Source: Bacteroidota bacterium (GTDB lineage Bacteria > Bacteroidota > Rhodothermia > Rhodothermales > UBA10348). From it: 64,000 bases of DNA. The translations under genes were made by a program, and so were the position numbers. This document shows, in pieces, positions 43,907 through 53,796 of this stretch. Each line of letters begins with the position of its first letter. Position 1 is the first letter of the stretch. The notes below the pieces were generated by a model. It had not been told where the DNA came from and ran no database searches. It saw only the letters and a list, made by a program, of their open reading frames with translations. The stretch is from the NCBI GenBank assembly GCA_022567305.1, contig JADFHF010000005.1, positions 62,001 to 126,000 of the forward strand, in the 5' to 3' direction.

Positions 43907-45283
43907 TCAATCGTCGTGTCTCAGCAGGATGCTTCCGCGAGGAGCATCGCTGAAAGAATGGTCTTCGTAGACCCTGTGGCCACCAAGAAACGTAATTTTC
44001 ACCTCTCCTGAAAGCATATGACCGGTGTATGGGGTCAGTTTGTGTCGCGAGAAGAGTTCGTCTGTCCTGACTTCTTTTGTCGCATCCGGGTTGAAGACCA
44101 CCAGATCTGCATCAAGGCCGGGAGCGATCGAGCCCTTTGACGATTCAAGACCCAGGAACCGCGCCGGATGGGTACACATCCATCGCGTAACGTCCTCAAT
44201 CGTATATCCGCGTCGTTGCGCGAGAGTCCACACAACGGACAATCCCAACTGTAACGAAGAAATACCTCCCCAGGCCTTTGAAAAATTACCCTCGTCCAGG
44301 CATTTTAATGCAGGGAGCGAAGGAGAGTGATCACTCACAACGAAGTCAATCTGTCCATCAACGAGCCCCTGCCACAATGCCTCGGCATTCTCCCGGTCCC
44401 GAATGGGGGGAGCACATTTATGGATCGTACTTCCATCAGAAATCGAATCCAGATCGAAATACAAATAGTGTGGGCACGTTTCCACGGTAATGGGCAAACC
44501 CGAGGCCCTGGCATCATGTAGCTTTTCAAGACAGACAGACGCCGCAAGATGTACAATATGAACAGGGCACGAGTGGACCAAGCACAATGCCACGAGAAGA
44601 TCAATCGCATTGGCTTCCCACTCTGCGGGGCGTGATCGGGCAAATTGAGCGGGGCTCCGGACATCCACGACGGCCGGTGTTGAGGAATTCGTAGGCAACT
44701 CGGCGTGGACAAGAAGATGCACTCCGTGCCTTGCCAGGATGGGCATCGCAAGCTGAAGTTCATCTTTGCCGACGGGCCGGAATTCGTCGATGCCCGAATC
44801 GATAAGAAATGCCTTGATCCCCAGAACACCCCGTTCGATAAGCGCTTCGAGATGGTCTTGATTGTCCGGTACCAGACCCCCGTAAAACCCGCAATCAACG
44901 AACAGCTGATCCTTCGCCGCCTCCAGTTTTTGTTCGAGCGCCTCAACGGATGTCGTGACCGGAGAAGAATTGAGGGGCATGTCTACGAGCGTGGTCACCC
45001 CTCCGGCGGCGGCGGCCTGGGTTGCCGCCCTGAACCCCTCCCATTCAGTCCGCCCCGGCTCATTGATGTGCACATGTGAGTCGACCAGTCCAGGCATGAC
45101 GACCCAATCTCCGACGTCCTCCATCTCTCGATCGAATTCCTTTTCTCGATCGGAATCCATTTCTCCTGAATTCACGATCGCGACGATTTTCCCCTTCTCG
45201 AAAATCACGCAGCCGTCTACAACGCCTGAGGGTGTGACAATTCGTCGGCTCTTTATCGCGTTGATCGGGCGAGTTGGAGTCAT
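43907..45283 (-). CDS. allB: allantoinase
   Basis: A cyclic amidohydrolase of 458 residues that opens allantoin to allantoate. The binuclear metal-site residues are visible as DSHVHINEPGRTEWEGF, an invariant Lys in LGIKAFLIDSG, His in LLVHAEL, CPHYLYFD and the Asp in DFVVSDHSPS. The start overlaps the xdhC stop by 4 bp. The family also includes dihydropyrimidinases, but the operon settles the substrate. Confidence 0.93.
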   Translation of the reverse strand: MTPTRPINAIKSRRIVTPSGVVDGCVIFEKGKIVAIVNSGEMDSDREKEFDREMEDVGDWVVMPGLVDSHVHINEPGRTEWEGFRAATQAAAAGGVTTLVDMPLNSSPVTTSVEALEQKLEAAKDQLFVDCGFYGGLVPDNQDHLEALIERGVLGIKAFLIDSGIDEFRPVGKDELQLAMPILARHGVHLLVHAELPTNSSTPAVVDVRSPAQFARSRPAEWEANAIDLLVALCLVHSCPVHIVHLAASVCLEKLHDARASGLPITVETCPHYLYFDLDSISDGSTIHKCAPPIRDRENAEALWQGLVDGQIDFVVSDHSPSLPALKCLDEGNFSKAWGGISSLQLGLSVVWTLAQRRGYTIEDVTRWMCTHPARFLGLESSKGSIAPGLDADLVVFNPDATKEVRTDELFSRHKLTPYTGHMLSGEVKITFLGGHRVYEDHSFSDAPRGSILLRHDD

Positions 45284-46248
45284 GCGCTACGTCCACGTCT
45301 TTCAAGAAGCTGCGCCGCCACGCTGATCGCTATCTCGTCGGGCGTTTGACTTTGAATAGGAAGACCGATAGGTCCGGTGAGTCTAGCGAGTTGATCATCC
45401 AAAATTCCTTCGCCTCGAAGGGCTTTCTTGATATTTCCGATCTTCGCCTTACTGCCCATAATTCCAATAAACGGAAACGGTCTGGCCAGGGCTCCTTTCA
45501 AAGCAAGAAGGTCCGATCTTACATCGGTCGTCATCACGAACACCTGTGTAATTTCAGGATAGTCGAGCCGAGACGCTGCCTCTTCCATATCAGATACAGT
45601 CACCTTTTTATCCGCAAATGTATTACGTTCCATCGTCGTGAGTTCAACCCGGTCGTCTACAATGCTCACATGATAACCCAGTTGACCGAGCGTTCTGGAT
45701 AGTGCCAAACCACAGTGACCACCACCCAGAATTCCGACACGCCGGAGATTTAAAAGCTGTTCGGAGTAGATCCAAGCGTCGGATGAAGTGTTTAGATGAT
45801 ACTGACCGATTTGCGAGTCCATGAAGCCCGGTTCGAACTCAATATTCGACGAAGAAAATCGGAGCACACCGGCATGCCCTTTTTCCTCTGACTCGGCAAC
45901 AGCTTGAAACACGTTCAGATGCGTCCGAGGATCGAATAAGTAGTATAGATTTGTCTGTTCACCAGCGCACATCATTCCGGATTTCTCGCCTTCCCCATCT
46001 TCGCGATGGACCAACGCACGAAGTGTCGGTTCGTAGCGGCCCGTCCGAAGAGCTTCGGCCGCCACGCCCACAAGATTGCGTTCCATCACCCCTCCGCCGA
46101 TGGTCCCGATGATCTCCTCCGACTCGAAAACCGCCAATCTTGCACCCGTCGTCCCCGGTGAATGAATGGTGTGTTTTACGACAAGAGCGACAAATACATT
46201 CTCACCTGAACGCAATCTCTCGTGCACGCGACGCCAGAAGAATTTCAC
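45280..46248 (-). CDS. xdhC: XdhC/CoxI family protein
   Basis: A maturation chaperone for molybdenum hydroxylases. It binds sulfurated molybdenum cofactor and loads it into the large subunit. It has the N-terminal XdhC domain (FVALVVKHTIHSPGTTGARL, IIGTIGGGVMERNL) and the C-terminal Rossmann-like XdhC_C domain (RVGILGGGHCGLALSRTLGQLG, IGIMGSKAKIGNIKKAL). The length of 322 residues is normal. It overlaps both neighbours by 4 bp. Confidence 0.92.
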   Translation of the reverse strand: MKFFWRRVHERLRSGENVFVALVVKHTIHSPGTTGARLAVFESEEIIGTIGGGVMERNLVGVAAEALRTGRYEPTLRALVHREDGEGEKSGMMCAGEQTNLYYLFDPRTHLNVFQAVAESEEKGHAGVLRFSSSNIEFEPGFMDSQIGQYHLNTSSDAWIYSEQLLNLRRVGILGGGHCGLALSRTLGQLGYHVSIVDDRVELTTMERNTFADKKVTVSDMEEAASRLDYPEITQVFVMTTDVRSDLLALKGALARPFPFIGIMGSKAKIGNIKKALRGEGILDDQLARLTGPIGLPIQSQTPDEIAISVAAQLLERRGRSA

Positions 46249-48593
46249 GACATACCTCGAACAGATTCCTGAGTCTCGGCGCTCAAAGGCACCATATCTT
46301 CTGTTTCGCTACTGAAATCTTGCCTGAAATCTTTCTTGATATCAGAGTACAACCCGAGAAGAACCCGTTCAGGCGTCAGCGGCGACTCAAAGGGTAGATC
46401 CGAATCTGGTCGAAACGCCTGCATGGCATGCCGAATCGCGAAGAAAACGCCGATCCCGTACATGAGCGGAGGCTCTCCCACCGCCTTGCTGCCGTATGGG
46501 CCCAGTTCCTCATCTGCATTTTCCAGAAATTCCACTTGTATATCGTCTGGCATGAAATACGTGTCCGGCACCTTGTACGATGCCAACGCTGACGACAGCA
46601 GCTTACCAGCAGGATCATACTGGAGGTCTTCCATCGTCATCCAACCGAGTCCCTGGGCCAGGCCTCCTTCGACTTGTCCAAGATCCACGTCGCGGTTGAG
46701 AGACCTTCCCACGTCGTGTACAATCTTTACTGAGTCAACGTCATACCGTCCGCGAAGACAATCAAGTGTGACTTCCACGACCGCTGTACCGCACGAGTGA
46801 TAGGCAAACGGCCTCCCCTTCTCTTGATCCTTATCGAAATGAATATCGGGTGTCGCGAAAAATCCGTGTCCGGATAAGTCAACCCGTCCCACGTGGGCTT
46901 TTAGTACGAGATCGTTCCAGGAAAGCCCTGTCTCCTTGCCGTTCTTGAGGACCTCATTGTCCCTGATAGTGATTTCATCCGGTTCAACTGCGCCAACTTC
47001 CACTGCAGCTACGGCCAACAGTCGATTTCGGATTTGCCGGGAAGCCAACATGGCAGCATTCCCGTTTAGAAGCGTCGAGGAACTGGCAGCGGTTGGAGAC
47101 ATGTTCGCCACCCGAGTTGTATTCGTGCTCTCTACGTTGACCCGGTCAGTGCCTATCCCGAACGTATCGGCTACAATTTTCGCAATGTTTGTCGATAGGC
47201 CCTGACCCATCTCGATTCCACCGGTCGAGACACTGACCGAACCGTCGGTATACACGTGGACCAGCGCGCCGGCCTGATTCATAAACGTGTTTGTAAATGA
47301 AATGCCGAAACAGATGGGCATCATGGCCATCCCTTTCTTACGAAGGAAGTTGGAATTATTGAATGCTGCGATCTCCGAAATAATTCTTTCTAAATCGTAT
47401 TGAGATCGAGCCTGCTCCCAGGTCTGCCTGGAACGAGAGTTCGTAACCTTTTGGCCGTATGGAAATAGATCACCTTCGGATAGAAGGTTTCGTTCCTGAA
47501 CCACATGCCGATCCAGATCCAACTCATCTGCGATTTTGGCGATGGCGCTCTCGATCACGAACATCCCCTGTGGTCCCCCAAACCCCCGAAAAGCTGTATT
47601 CGGGGGCAGGTTGGTCCTGCACGAGGCGGCGAATATTTTAACATTTGGAATGAAATAGCTGTTCGTGGCGTGAAAAAGTGTACGCTCAAGCACCGCCGGG
47701 GACAAATCAGCAACCGCGCCCGCATTCTGATACAGATTGGATTCGTACGCGAGTATTTGACCGTCCGATTTTGCACCAATCTTAAAGTCCGCGACGTATG
47801 GGTGGCGCTTCCCGGTCATTCGCATGTCTTCTCCACGCCGGAGCACGATTTCAACGGCCCTTCCGGTATACCATGCTCCCAGTGCCGCGATGCACGCCCA
47901 GTGAGTGGCCTGATCTTCCTTGCCACCGAATCCACCTCCCAGGCGCTTGACGTCTACCTCCACATCGTGATTCTGGATGCCCAGGATTTTGGCCACATGT
48001 TTCTGCACGGCATACGGACTCTGGGTTGAGCTGAAAATCCGTATACGTCGACCCTCCAACGGAATGGCCCGGGCCCGCTGCGTTTCCAGATAAACGTGAT
48101 CCTGCCCACCCATGTCACACACCCCCTCGAGCACGACGTCGCATTCTTCCCAGGCAGCATCAACATCACCCATCGCAAACGTCCGCGTCGGCCCGATAAT
48201 CTGGCCGTTTGCAAACGCCTCCCGCGGATCTGTGACGACTGGAAGTTCTTCTACGTCCAGCCGAATGGACAGGGCGGCATCACGCGCCCTCTGCGCGGAA
48301 TTTGCGATTACAATCGCCACCGGCTGCCCCTGAAAGTGAACCGTGTCGTCGGCGAGCAGAGGTTCATCCTGAATGATCGGACCGAGCTCATTTTCACCCG
48401 GTATGTCTGAGGCCGTCAGAACCGATTCAACACCGGGAGTCGTACGAGCTACCGAAACATCGAGTGAAATCACCCGTGCGTGAGCAACGTGAGATGAAAA
48501 AACGGTTGCGAAGAGCATGCCGTCCTGCCTGTTTACATCGTCGACAAATTCGGCGGATCCACGCGTATGATGGAAAGCATCAATATTATGCAT
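46245..48593 (-). CDS. xdhB: xanthine dehydrogenase molybdopterin-binding subunit
   Basis: The large catalytic subunit hydroxylates hypoxanthine and xanthine to urate. Molybdenum-cofactor motifs are GGFGGKEDQATHWA, FRGFGGPQGMFVIE with the substrate Arg, GGIEMGQGL, and the catalytic Glu in KAVGEPPLMYG. The start at 48593 (MHNIDAFHHTRGSAEFV) matches family starts and overlaps the xdhA stop by 8 bp; the longer frame adds 17 foreign residues. About 782 residues. Confidence 0.94.
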   Translation of the reverse strand: MHNIDAFHHTRGSAEFVDDVNRQDGMLFATVFSSHVAHARVISLDVSVARTTPGVESVLTASDIPGENELGPIIQDEPLLADDTVHFQGQPVAIVIANSAQRARDAALSIRLDVEELPVVTDPREAFANGQIIGPTRTFAMGDVDAAWEECDVVLEGVCDMGGQDHVYLETQRARAIPLEGRRIRIFSSTQSPYAVQKHVAKILGIQNHDVEVDVKRLGGGFGGKEDQATHWACIAALGAWYTGRAVEIVLRRGEDMRMTGKRHPYVADFKIGAKSDGQILAYESNLYQNAGAVADLSPAVLERTLFHATNSYFIPNVKIFAASCRTNLPPNTAFRGFGGPQGMFVIESAIAKIADELDLDRHVVQERNLLSEGDLFPYGQKVTNSRSRQTWEQARSQYDLERIISEIAAFNNSNFLRKKGMAMMPICFGISFTNTFMNQAGALVHVYTDGSVSVSTGGIEMGQGLSTNIAKIVADTFGIGTDRVNVESTNTTRVANMSPTAASSSTLLNGNAAMLASRQIRNRLLAVAAVEVGAVEPDEITIRDNEVLKNGKETGLSWNDLVLKAHVGRVDLSGHGFFATPDIHFDKDQEKGRPFAYHSCGTAVVEVTLDCLRGRYDVDSVKIVHDVGRSLNRDVDLGQVEGGLAQGLGWMTMEDLQYDPAGKLLSSALASYKVPDTYFMPDDIQVEFLENADEELGPYGSKAVGEPPLMYGIGVFFAIRHAMQAFRPDSDLPFESPLTPERVLLGLYSDIKKDFRQDFSSETEDMVPLSAETQESVRGMS

Positions 48594-49998
48594 AGAGTAT
48601 CTCCGCCGATATAAATTCCGGATACAGGCGCACGAAATGTGCAAATATCAGTTGCCGGAGCAGCAATCGCTTGTATTCGGCACTTCCTCGAACATCACTG
48701 ATGGGAGCGATTTCGTCCTGCGCGACGGCAGCCGCATTCCGAATGACCTCTGCGGAAATGTTCTTTCCCGTTAGAAATGACCCAGTCGCGTCAAGAATGA
48801 GAGGAACGGGAGCCACGCCTCCCGCGGTCAACGTCACGTCACAAATCTGTTCCCCTTCCGTGCGGATAACGGCCGCACTGTTCACAGAAGCAATATCCAG
48901 ATATTTCCGTTTGGAGACCTTCTCCCAATTGATTTTTGAAGTGGACGGTAGAGCGGGAATACGGATCTCAGTCAGAATTTCCCCGGGTGTTTTTGCGAGC
49001 TCTTTGTACCCGTCGTAAAATTCAGATAGCAGGACGGTTCGCTCGATCTCGCCTTCCTTCAAGAGCAGCTCGGCACGTAGAGCCAGAAGAAGAATGGTCA
49101 TATCCCCGACCGGAGATGCGTTAATAAGATTCCCGGCCAACGTGGCACGATTTCGGATCTGTATCGAGGCGATTTCCATCATGTACTCCCGGATCTCAGG
49201 AATATATTTCAGAACCGAGGGGCTGTTCGAGAACTCCTCGAACGTCGTGAGCGCACCAATACTCAGGTGCGTTTCCAGATCTCGTATGCCTCGAAGCTCA
49301 GGGTACCGATTGAGAAGTACGGCATTGGAATCCGGTATTTCATCCCCCTGCTGCACGTAAATGTCCGTACCTCCGGCAACGATAACGTTCGTACCGGATG
49401 GCAAAGATGGAGCGCTCGTGAGATGAATGGCTTGGAGTTCCCGACGGATGTTCGAAAAATAGTCTGGAAGAATTCCGCAGTCGACCAGTTCATTTACACC
49501 CGACGCTGATCCGGCATCCCGATTCAAGTGGTGATGGCAGGCTTTCAGAGAACGATATCCGGTGCATCTACACAGGTGGCCACCAAGTGCCTCCTTAACC
49601 CCCTCGATGTCGATATCGCCCTCTCTCTCCATTAAGTATCCGGTCAGCGATACGACAATCCCTGGGGTACAGAAACCGCACTGCGATGCGCCCTCGTCGA
49701 CGATCGCTTGCTGCACGGCTGAAAGCGCGGCCATATTCAAACCTTCGATGGACACGAGGTGCTTGCCTTGTAACTCACCAACAGGCATCAGACACGACGT
49801 GATTGACTTGTAGTGAACTTCATCCCCCACGAGTTCACCAATCAGTACGGCACAGGCGCCACAATCTCCCTCCCGGCAGCCTTCCTTGGTTCCGGTCAGT
49901 CGCTTCGATTCTCTTAGAAAATCGAGAACGAGCAAACCCGGGCGAGCGGATACCTGTATCTCGCTATCGTTCAGAATAAAATGAAGATCCGTTACCAT
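48586..49998 (-). CDS. xdhA: xanthine dehydrogenase small subunit (2Fe-2S and FAD)
   Basis: This 470-residue subunit carries a plant-type 2Fe-2S domain (KEGCREGDCGACAV), the second cluster domain (QCGFCTPGIV and CRCTGYRSL) and an FAD-binding domain with NVIVAGGTDIYVQ and NRATLAGNLINASPVGDM. It passes electrons from the molybdenum site to NAD or another acceptor. Bacteria often split this into two genes; the fused form resembles XdhA of Rhodobacter. It follows the PuuD-like gene by 32 bp. Confidence 0.94.
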   Translation of the reverse strand: MVTDLHFILNDSEIQVSARPGLLVLDFLRESKRLTGTKEGCREGDCGACAVLIGELVGDEVHYKSITSCLMPVGELQGKHLVSIEGLNMAALSAVQQAIVDEGASQCGFCTPGIVVSLTGYLMEREGDIDIEGVKEALGGHLCRCTGYRSLKACHHHLNRDAGSASGVNELVDCGILPDYFSNIRRELQAIHLTSAPSLPSGTNVIVAGGTDIYVQQGDEIPDSNAVLLNRYPELRGIRDLETHLSIGALTTFEEFSNSPSVLKYIPEIREYMMEIASIQIRNRATLAGNLINASPVGDMTILLLALRAELLLKEGEIERTVLLSEFYDGYKELAKTPGEILTEIRIPALPSTSKINWEKVSKRKYLDIASVNSAAVIRTEGEQICDVTLTAGGVAPVPLILDATGSFLTGKNISAEVIRNAAAVAQDEIAPISDVRGSAEYKRLLLRQLIFAHFVRLYPEFISAEILYA

Positions 49999-50030
49999 GG
50001 GCGATAACCAGTCGGGAATTCTCTTCCGAA

Positions 50031-50840
50031 CTACTTTCTTAACGGGCCACTAAACATTCTAGCCGCAATCCACCCGATTACCACAACCAATCCCAAAATA
50101 AGGGTGCTGTACCGACTACCGTATGAAATAGTAGGATAGTGATTGCCAATCATGATCAGCACCAGCGCGATAACTGTGTACGAGTTGTGCTTCGAACGCA
50201 TGGGACCCATGTCTGCGACCCCTGCGTCGAATGCCTCTCCTTTTTTTGCCGCTACCAACATCTGGCGCTGCACCGGCAATATTCGTATCCAAACATTTGC
50301 GGCCATGATGGTACCGAGTACGGCCCCTACATGAATCCACGCGGCGCGACTACTCATAACAACGGAAAAACCGTAATGAAGTGCAAGAATCAGGAGGAGC
50401 GTAACCAGCGCAAACAGAATGGGATGCTTCCCAAGCGGTGAGCGAACCAACCCATCATAAACAAACCAAGTGATAATTAGAGAGCCAATACCGACGGATG
50501 CCGCGAGACCAAAACTCAATTCAGGAGTGACCAGGAGACCATCCACGTAATAGGCCAGGCCAAGAAGAATGGCGCCGCTTATCCACGTAGTGGCGGCTTC
50601 CCACTTGAACCAATGGAGCTTTAGCGGAAGGATTTCTGGAAGTTTTTGTTTTTGAACGAAATAAAATCCTCCTCCATGCACCATCCAGAGATTCCCGACG
50701 ACGTTCTCTTCATCGGTCGCCTCGAGGCTTCGTTCCATGAAATTGAACAGATAGGTTTGTCCTATCCATAGAATCGCCGCAAAGACATGGACCCAGCGGA
50801 CAACCATCTGAACAATCGCACTAAGGTCGTATGCGTCCAT
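50031..50840 (-). CDS. puuD: PuuD-like membrane urate oxidase domain without cytochrome c
   Basis: This 269-residue integral membrane protein has about eight helices and the PuuD signatures VRWVHVFAAILWIGQTYLFNF, MVHGGGFYFVQKQKL and LHWFKWEAATTWISGA. PuuD proteins are membrane urate oxidases that oxidise urate to 5-hydroxyisourate and usually end in a C-terminal cytochrome c domain. Here the chain ends right after the last helix (ARMFSGPLRK) and no CxxCH is present. It is first in an operon that has no other urate oxidase (no UOX, HpxO or HpyO type), so it must supply that step or the pathway is incomplete. Electrons would need a separate cytochrome. Confidence 0.85.
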   Translation of the reverse strand: MDAYDLSAIVQMVVRWVHVFAAILWIGQTYLFNFMERSLEATDEENVVGNLWMVHGGGFYFVQKQKLPEILPLKLHWFKWEAATTWISGAILLGLAYYVDGLLVTPELSFGLAASVGIGSLIITWFVYDGLVRSPLGKHPILFALVTLLLILALHYGFSVVMSSRAAWIHVGAVLGTIMAANVWIRILPVQRQMLVAAKKGEAFDAGVADMGPMRSKHNSYTVIALVLIMIGNHYPTISYGSRYSTLILGLVVVIGWIAARMFSGPLRK

Positions 50841-50991
50841 GGCTATGGTTGGAGGCTAAGTCCGAAAGGATCACAAAAGTCTCTAAAAAGGTCATTAAAG
50901 AGATTAAGTTACCGATCAAGCCGCGGTAATGTGTTCTGAATCTGTTGGGTGAAACCCTTATGGTTCATTTGAACGGCTGTCCGTAACAGGC
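50841..50991 (-). other. upstream region of the purine operon
   Basis: A 150-bp AT-rich stretch before the PuuD-like start. I see no strong promoter boxes or dyad that I would assign, and no regulator gene adjoins it. Confidence 0.3.
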
Positions 50992-51461
50992 GTGTTTCAA
51001 AAAAATTCGCTCAGACTTAAAAGCATAGCTATGACGGTTCTGTTTCCGGGGACGGTTACGGGATATCTCCCGTATCAGCTCTTGACTCCCGGTGAAATTC
51101 CCGGACCGGCGGTGTCGACTCCGGAACACATCCTTGCCCTCCTCCTGGGAATCACAGGCCTGGCAATTCTGATAGGGAGTATCCGGGAATTTGAACATCG
51201 CGGTCGCGGAACTCTCGCGCCGTTTGATGAACCCGGATTACTCGTCATCAACGGTCTGTACTGATTGTTCGCAACCCTTTGTACGTCGGTAGGGTGCTCA
51301 TCCAGCTTTCCGAATGCCTGTTTTTTGGGTCCACCACACTGCTGATTTAAACGGGAGTGTTTTTCGTTGTCGTGAGCGCATTGATCATGGGTTATGAGGA
51401 GGTTCTTTTTCGTTCCAATTTCGGAGAACAGTGTGTGCACTACTGCGAACATGTTGAGTGA
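50992..51461 (+). pseudogene. isoprenylcysteine/phosphatidylethanolamine methyltransferase-like relic
   Basis: The first 90 residues form one frame (two membrane segments, then GRGTLAPFDEPGLLVINGLY) and end at a stop. A second frame continues with the family's VRNPLYVGRVLIQLSECLFFGS, an internal stop, and ALIMGYEEVLFRSNFGEQCVHYCEHV. Together they recover the normal ICMT/PEMT order. A frameshift plus two stops make this a relic rather than a sequencing slip. Confidence 0.7.
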
Positions 51462-51632
51462 TGGATCCCCTCGAAGCGATATTGAGGATATTCGATGCAA
51501 GAGAGCAACGGCGCTTCCCACGAGAAAATGGCGCGCTGAATCGAGTGCATTAGGAATTGGATTGCGTGGGTGCCGGCAACGATCCGATTTTTACGGCTCT
51601 AGGACACTCGTCTACTTACTTACTGGGATTGA
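51462..51632. other. short non-coding spacer
   Basis: Nothing recognisable; it lies between the methyltransferase relic and the peptidase gene and may hold the latter's promoter. Confidence 0.3.
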
Positions 51633-53474
51633 ATGCGCCGCACTCAAATTGCTCTAATTACCCTCTCTTTTGTCCTTTTCGTTCCCTGCGCGGCTCAAAT
51701 TCTGACGTCTACCCCTGGATCCATTTTTTCTTGGGAGGCGAAGTATGGAAAGAAAACCGTTGACTTTACAGCCCAGGATTGGCTAAATGTTATAGACACC
51801 CGTTGGGGAGCAGGGCTCTCTACAGAAGACAACCTTAAGATCTTCGATATATGGTGGCGTGCGGTCGACGAAAAGTCAGGGGTCTTTACCAACGCGGATA
51901 TTGACATTGACGCGATTCGTGATCGATATCGACCAGAAATAGAAGCCGGTGTGAGCCGAGGTCGATTTGCAGCAATCATGAATCATTTCGGGTACCAGCT
52001 GCAGGATCTTCATACGTATATCTGGGACACACCGGTTCGAAATTCGGCTCTCGTCAAGGGTGTACCCATGCTTGTCATTGGTCAGTATGGGGTAAACCGT
52101 CGCTTTGGTGCCGTTCTCTCACCTCTACCGGATTCAACACTTGTGGTATATCGCTCTAAGCCGAATCATCCCCTGGGCCTTGTACCCGGTGACGTCGTTC
52201 TTGGCTATGACGGTGTGCTGTGGAAAGATATCTACCCAACGCTAATAGAAGCAGAGCTGCCTCTGTTTCTTAATATCGTCAGTGGCAGCAACGAGGCTAC
52301 CAACGAATATTACTTGCTACAGGCCGCCGGACTGAACTGGCATCTCTTCGACACCATAGATATCCTAAGATATTCGACGGGACAGGTCCAACACTTCAGT
52401 ACAAATGCCCTAGCTGGTCAGACCACGACGATCTGGGGATCCGATCATGTCAATGTGCCGGGTGTAACCTGGCCAAATCGATCGGCGAATGCCAGGGTCG
52501 GATGGGGCGTGGTGGACGGTACAAATATAGGCTACGTCTTCGTAACCTCGTGGAGTTTCAATGCCCAATACAACGTATTTAGTCAGTTCAGACAGGCGAT
52601 CGACGAACTGGTTAATCAGCGAAACGTCGACGGCCTCATTATCGATCAGCGTTTCAACACGGGTGGTGGCGCCCTGGGCTCGGGAGGGTGGTCGATTCTT
52701 TTCAACACGTCCTTCCCAACCATCGGATTCGATATTCGTAGCGAGGCCAACGTGGAGGATCACCTGGCTATGCAGCCGGACCCATTGCGGCGCGAAGAGA
52801 ATTTGTTCATCATCGGTAATCCCAACTCTTACTTCGATAAACCCATTGCCGGGTTAATCGGGCCGGGCGCCATTAGCGCGGGTGAGTTGGAAACGATTCG
52901 CTTGCGTATGCACCCGAGAGCGAGATTGTTTGGAAAAGGCACGGCTGGCGGGAACTCTCCTTCATACAATCAGGGGTTGGGAGACGCAAATTGGTTCTCA
53001 TCACTCACTTCTGGGAGCTTGTACCGGGTTGAAGGACACGAATACATGATTCATAAATCCATCGAACCGGATTATCCAGTGTGGTTGGAGAAAGTCGATG
53101 TCGCCAACGGAATAGATACGGTCGTCCAGGCCGCCATCGCATGGATCCAGGCAGGTGGCCCGTTGGTCACGGATACGGAGTTGCCTTATGAGAACGAATA
53201 CGTGTTTTCTGACGTCAAGAGCTTTCCAAATCCATTCCGAGATTCGTTCTCGATTTCCGTGAATCTCCAGCACCCAGCAGATATTGAACTGGAAGTCTAT
53301 GATCTTCTTGGACGGCGAATGGGCCACCAATCCTTCCCGGGTCAATCGGCCGGCCCGTTTCAATTAACCTGGAATAGTCGTTCTGCGATCTATGAGATTG
53401 CACCAGGGCTTTACTTTTTCCGTCTGTCCGATGGCAAGAATGAGTATCGTGGCACGGTGGTGAAGGTCAACTAG
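51633..53474 (+). CDS. S41-like peptidase with type IX secretion sorting domain
   Basis: This 613-residue secreted protein has a signal peptide (MRRTQIALITLSFVLFVPC), a tail-specific-protease domain and a C-terminal sorting domain. In the peptidase part IIDQRFNTGGG is the oxyanion strand and GPGAISAGELETIRLRM is where S41 enzymes place the catalytic Ser. A PDZ-like loop precedes them (GLVPGDVVLGYDGV). Residues 533-613 (KSFPNPFRDSFSISV to RGTVVKVN) match the type A sorting domain recognised by the type IX system, so the protein should be exported across the outer membrane. Substrate unknown. Confidence 0.8.
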   Translation: MRRTQIALITLSFVLFVPCAAQILTSTPGSIFSWEAKYGKKTVDFTAQDWLNVIDTRWGAGLSTEDNLKIFDIWWRAVDEKSGVFTNADIDIDAIRDRYRPEIEAGVSRGRFAAIMNHFGYQLQDLHTYIWDTPVRNSALVKGVPMLVIGQYGVNRRFGAVLSPLPDSTLVVYRSKPNHPLGLVPGDVVLGYDGVLWKDIYPTLIEAELPLFLNIVSGSNEATNEYYLLQAAGLNWHLFDTIDILRYSTGQVQHFSTNALAGQTTTIWGSDHVNVPGVTWPNRSANARVGWGVVDGTNIGYVFVTSWSFNAQYNVFSQFRQAIDELVNQRNVDGLIIDQRFNTGGGALGSGGWSILFNTSFPTIGFDIRSEANVEDHLAMQPDPLRREENLFIIGNPNSYFDKPIAGLIGPGAISAGELETIRLRMHPRARLFGKGTAGGNSPSYNQGLGDANWFSSLTSGSLYRVEGHEYMIHKSIEPDYPVWLEKVDVANGIDTVVQAAIAWIQAGGPLVTDTELPYENEYVFSDVKSFPNPFRDSFSISVNLQHPADIELEVYDLLGRRMGHQSFPGQSAGPFQLTWNSRSAIYEIAPGLYFFRLSDGKNEYRGTVVKVN

Positions 53475-53540
53475 CAACTTGTCATCCGGCCAACGCGCAG
53501 CGCGAATTCCCAATTCACTGAGACATGGTAGCCCCTAAGA

Positions 53541-53678
53541 CCAACCTGGGTGCATTCTGCGCTAGCGGACATGGTAGCAGGAGATAGCGAATCGGCGATC
53601 CAATATTATTCCAAGTCGCTTGAGCTGAATCCCGATAATGATAATGCAAAGGCGAAACTGGAAGACCTTCGCGAGTGA
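53541..53678 (+). pseudogene. TPR-tail relic of a hydrolase or similar protein
   Basis: A frame ending TGA at 53676-53678 reads VHSALADMVAGDSESAIQYY and SKSLELNPDNDNAKAKLEDL. This is the terminal tetratricopeptide often found at the C-terminus of beta-lactamase-type serine hydrolases. The rest of the gene is missing. Confidence 0.5.
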
Positions 53679-53796
53679 AATATCAAGAATCGCCACTCTG
53701 CCGTACACCTCGTTTCCATTCGAGATTAACTCCGCTTATAGCACTTCCGAATCTTTTGGGTCAGGGACATGTATATGCTAATAAATTAGCAGTTAA

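Noticed and set aside
47505-48029. 174-codon plus-strand frame inside xdhB
   Set aside because: Shadow of the xanthine dehydrogenase gene; composition follows the codon structure of the opposite strand.
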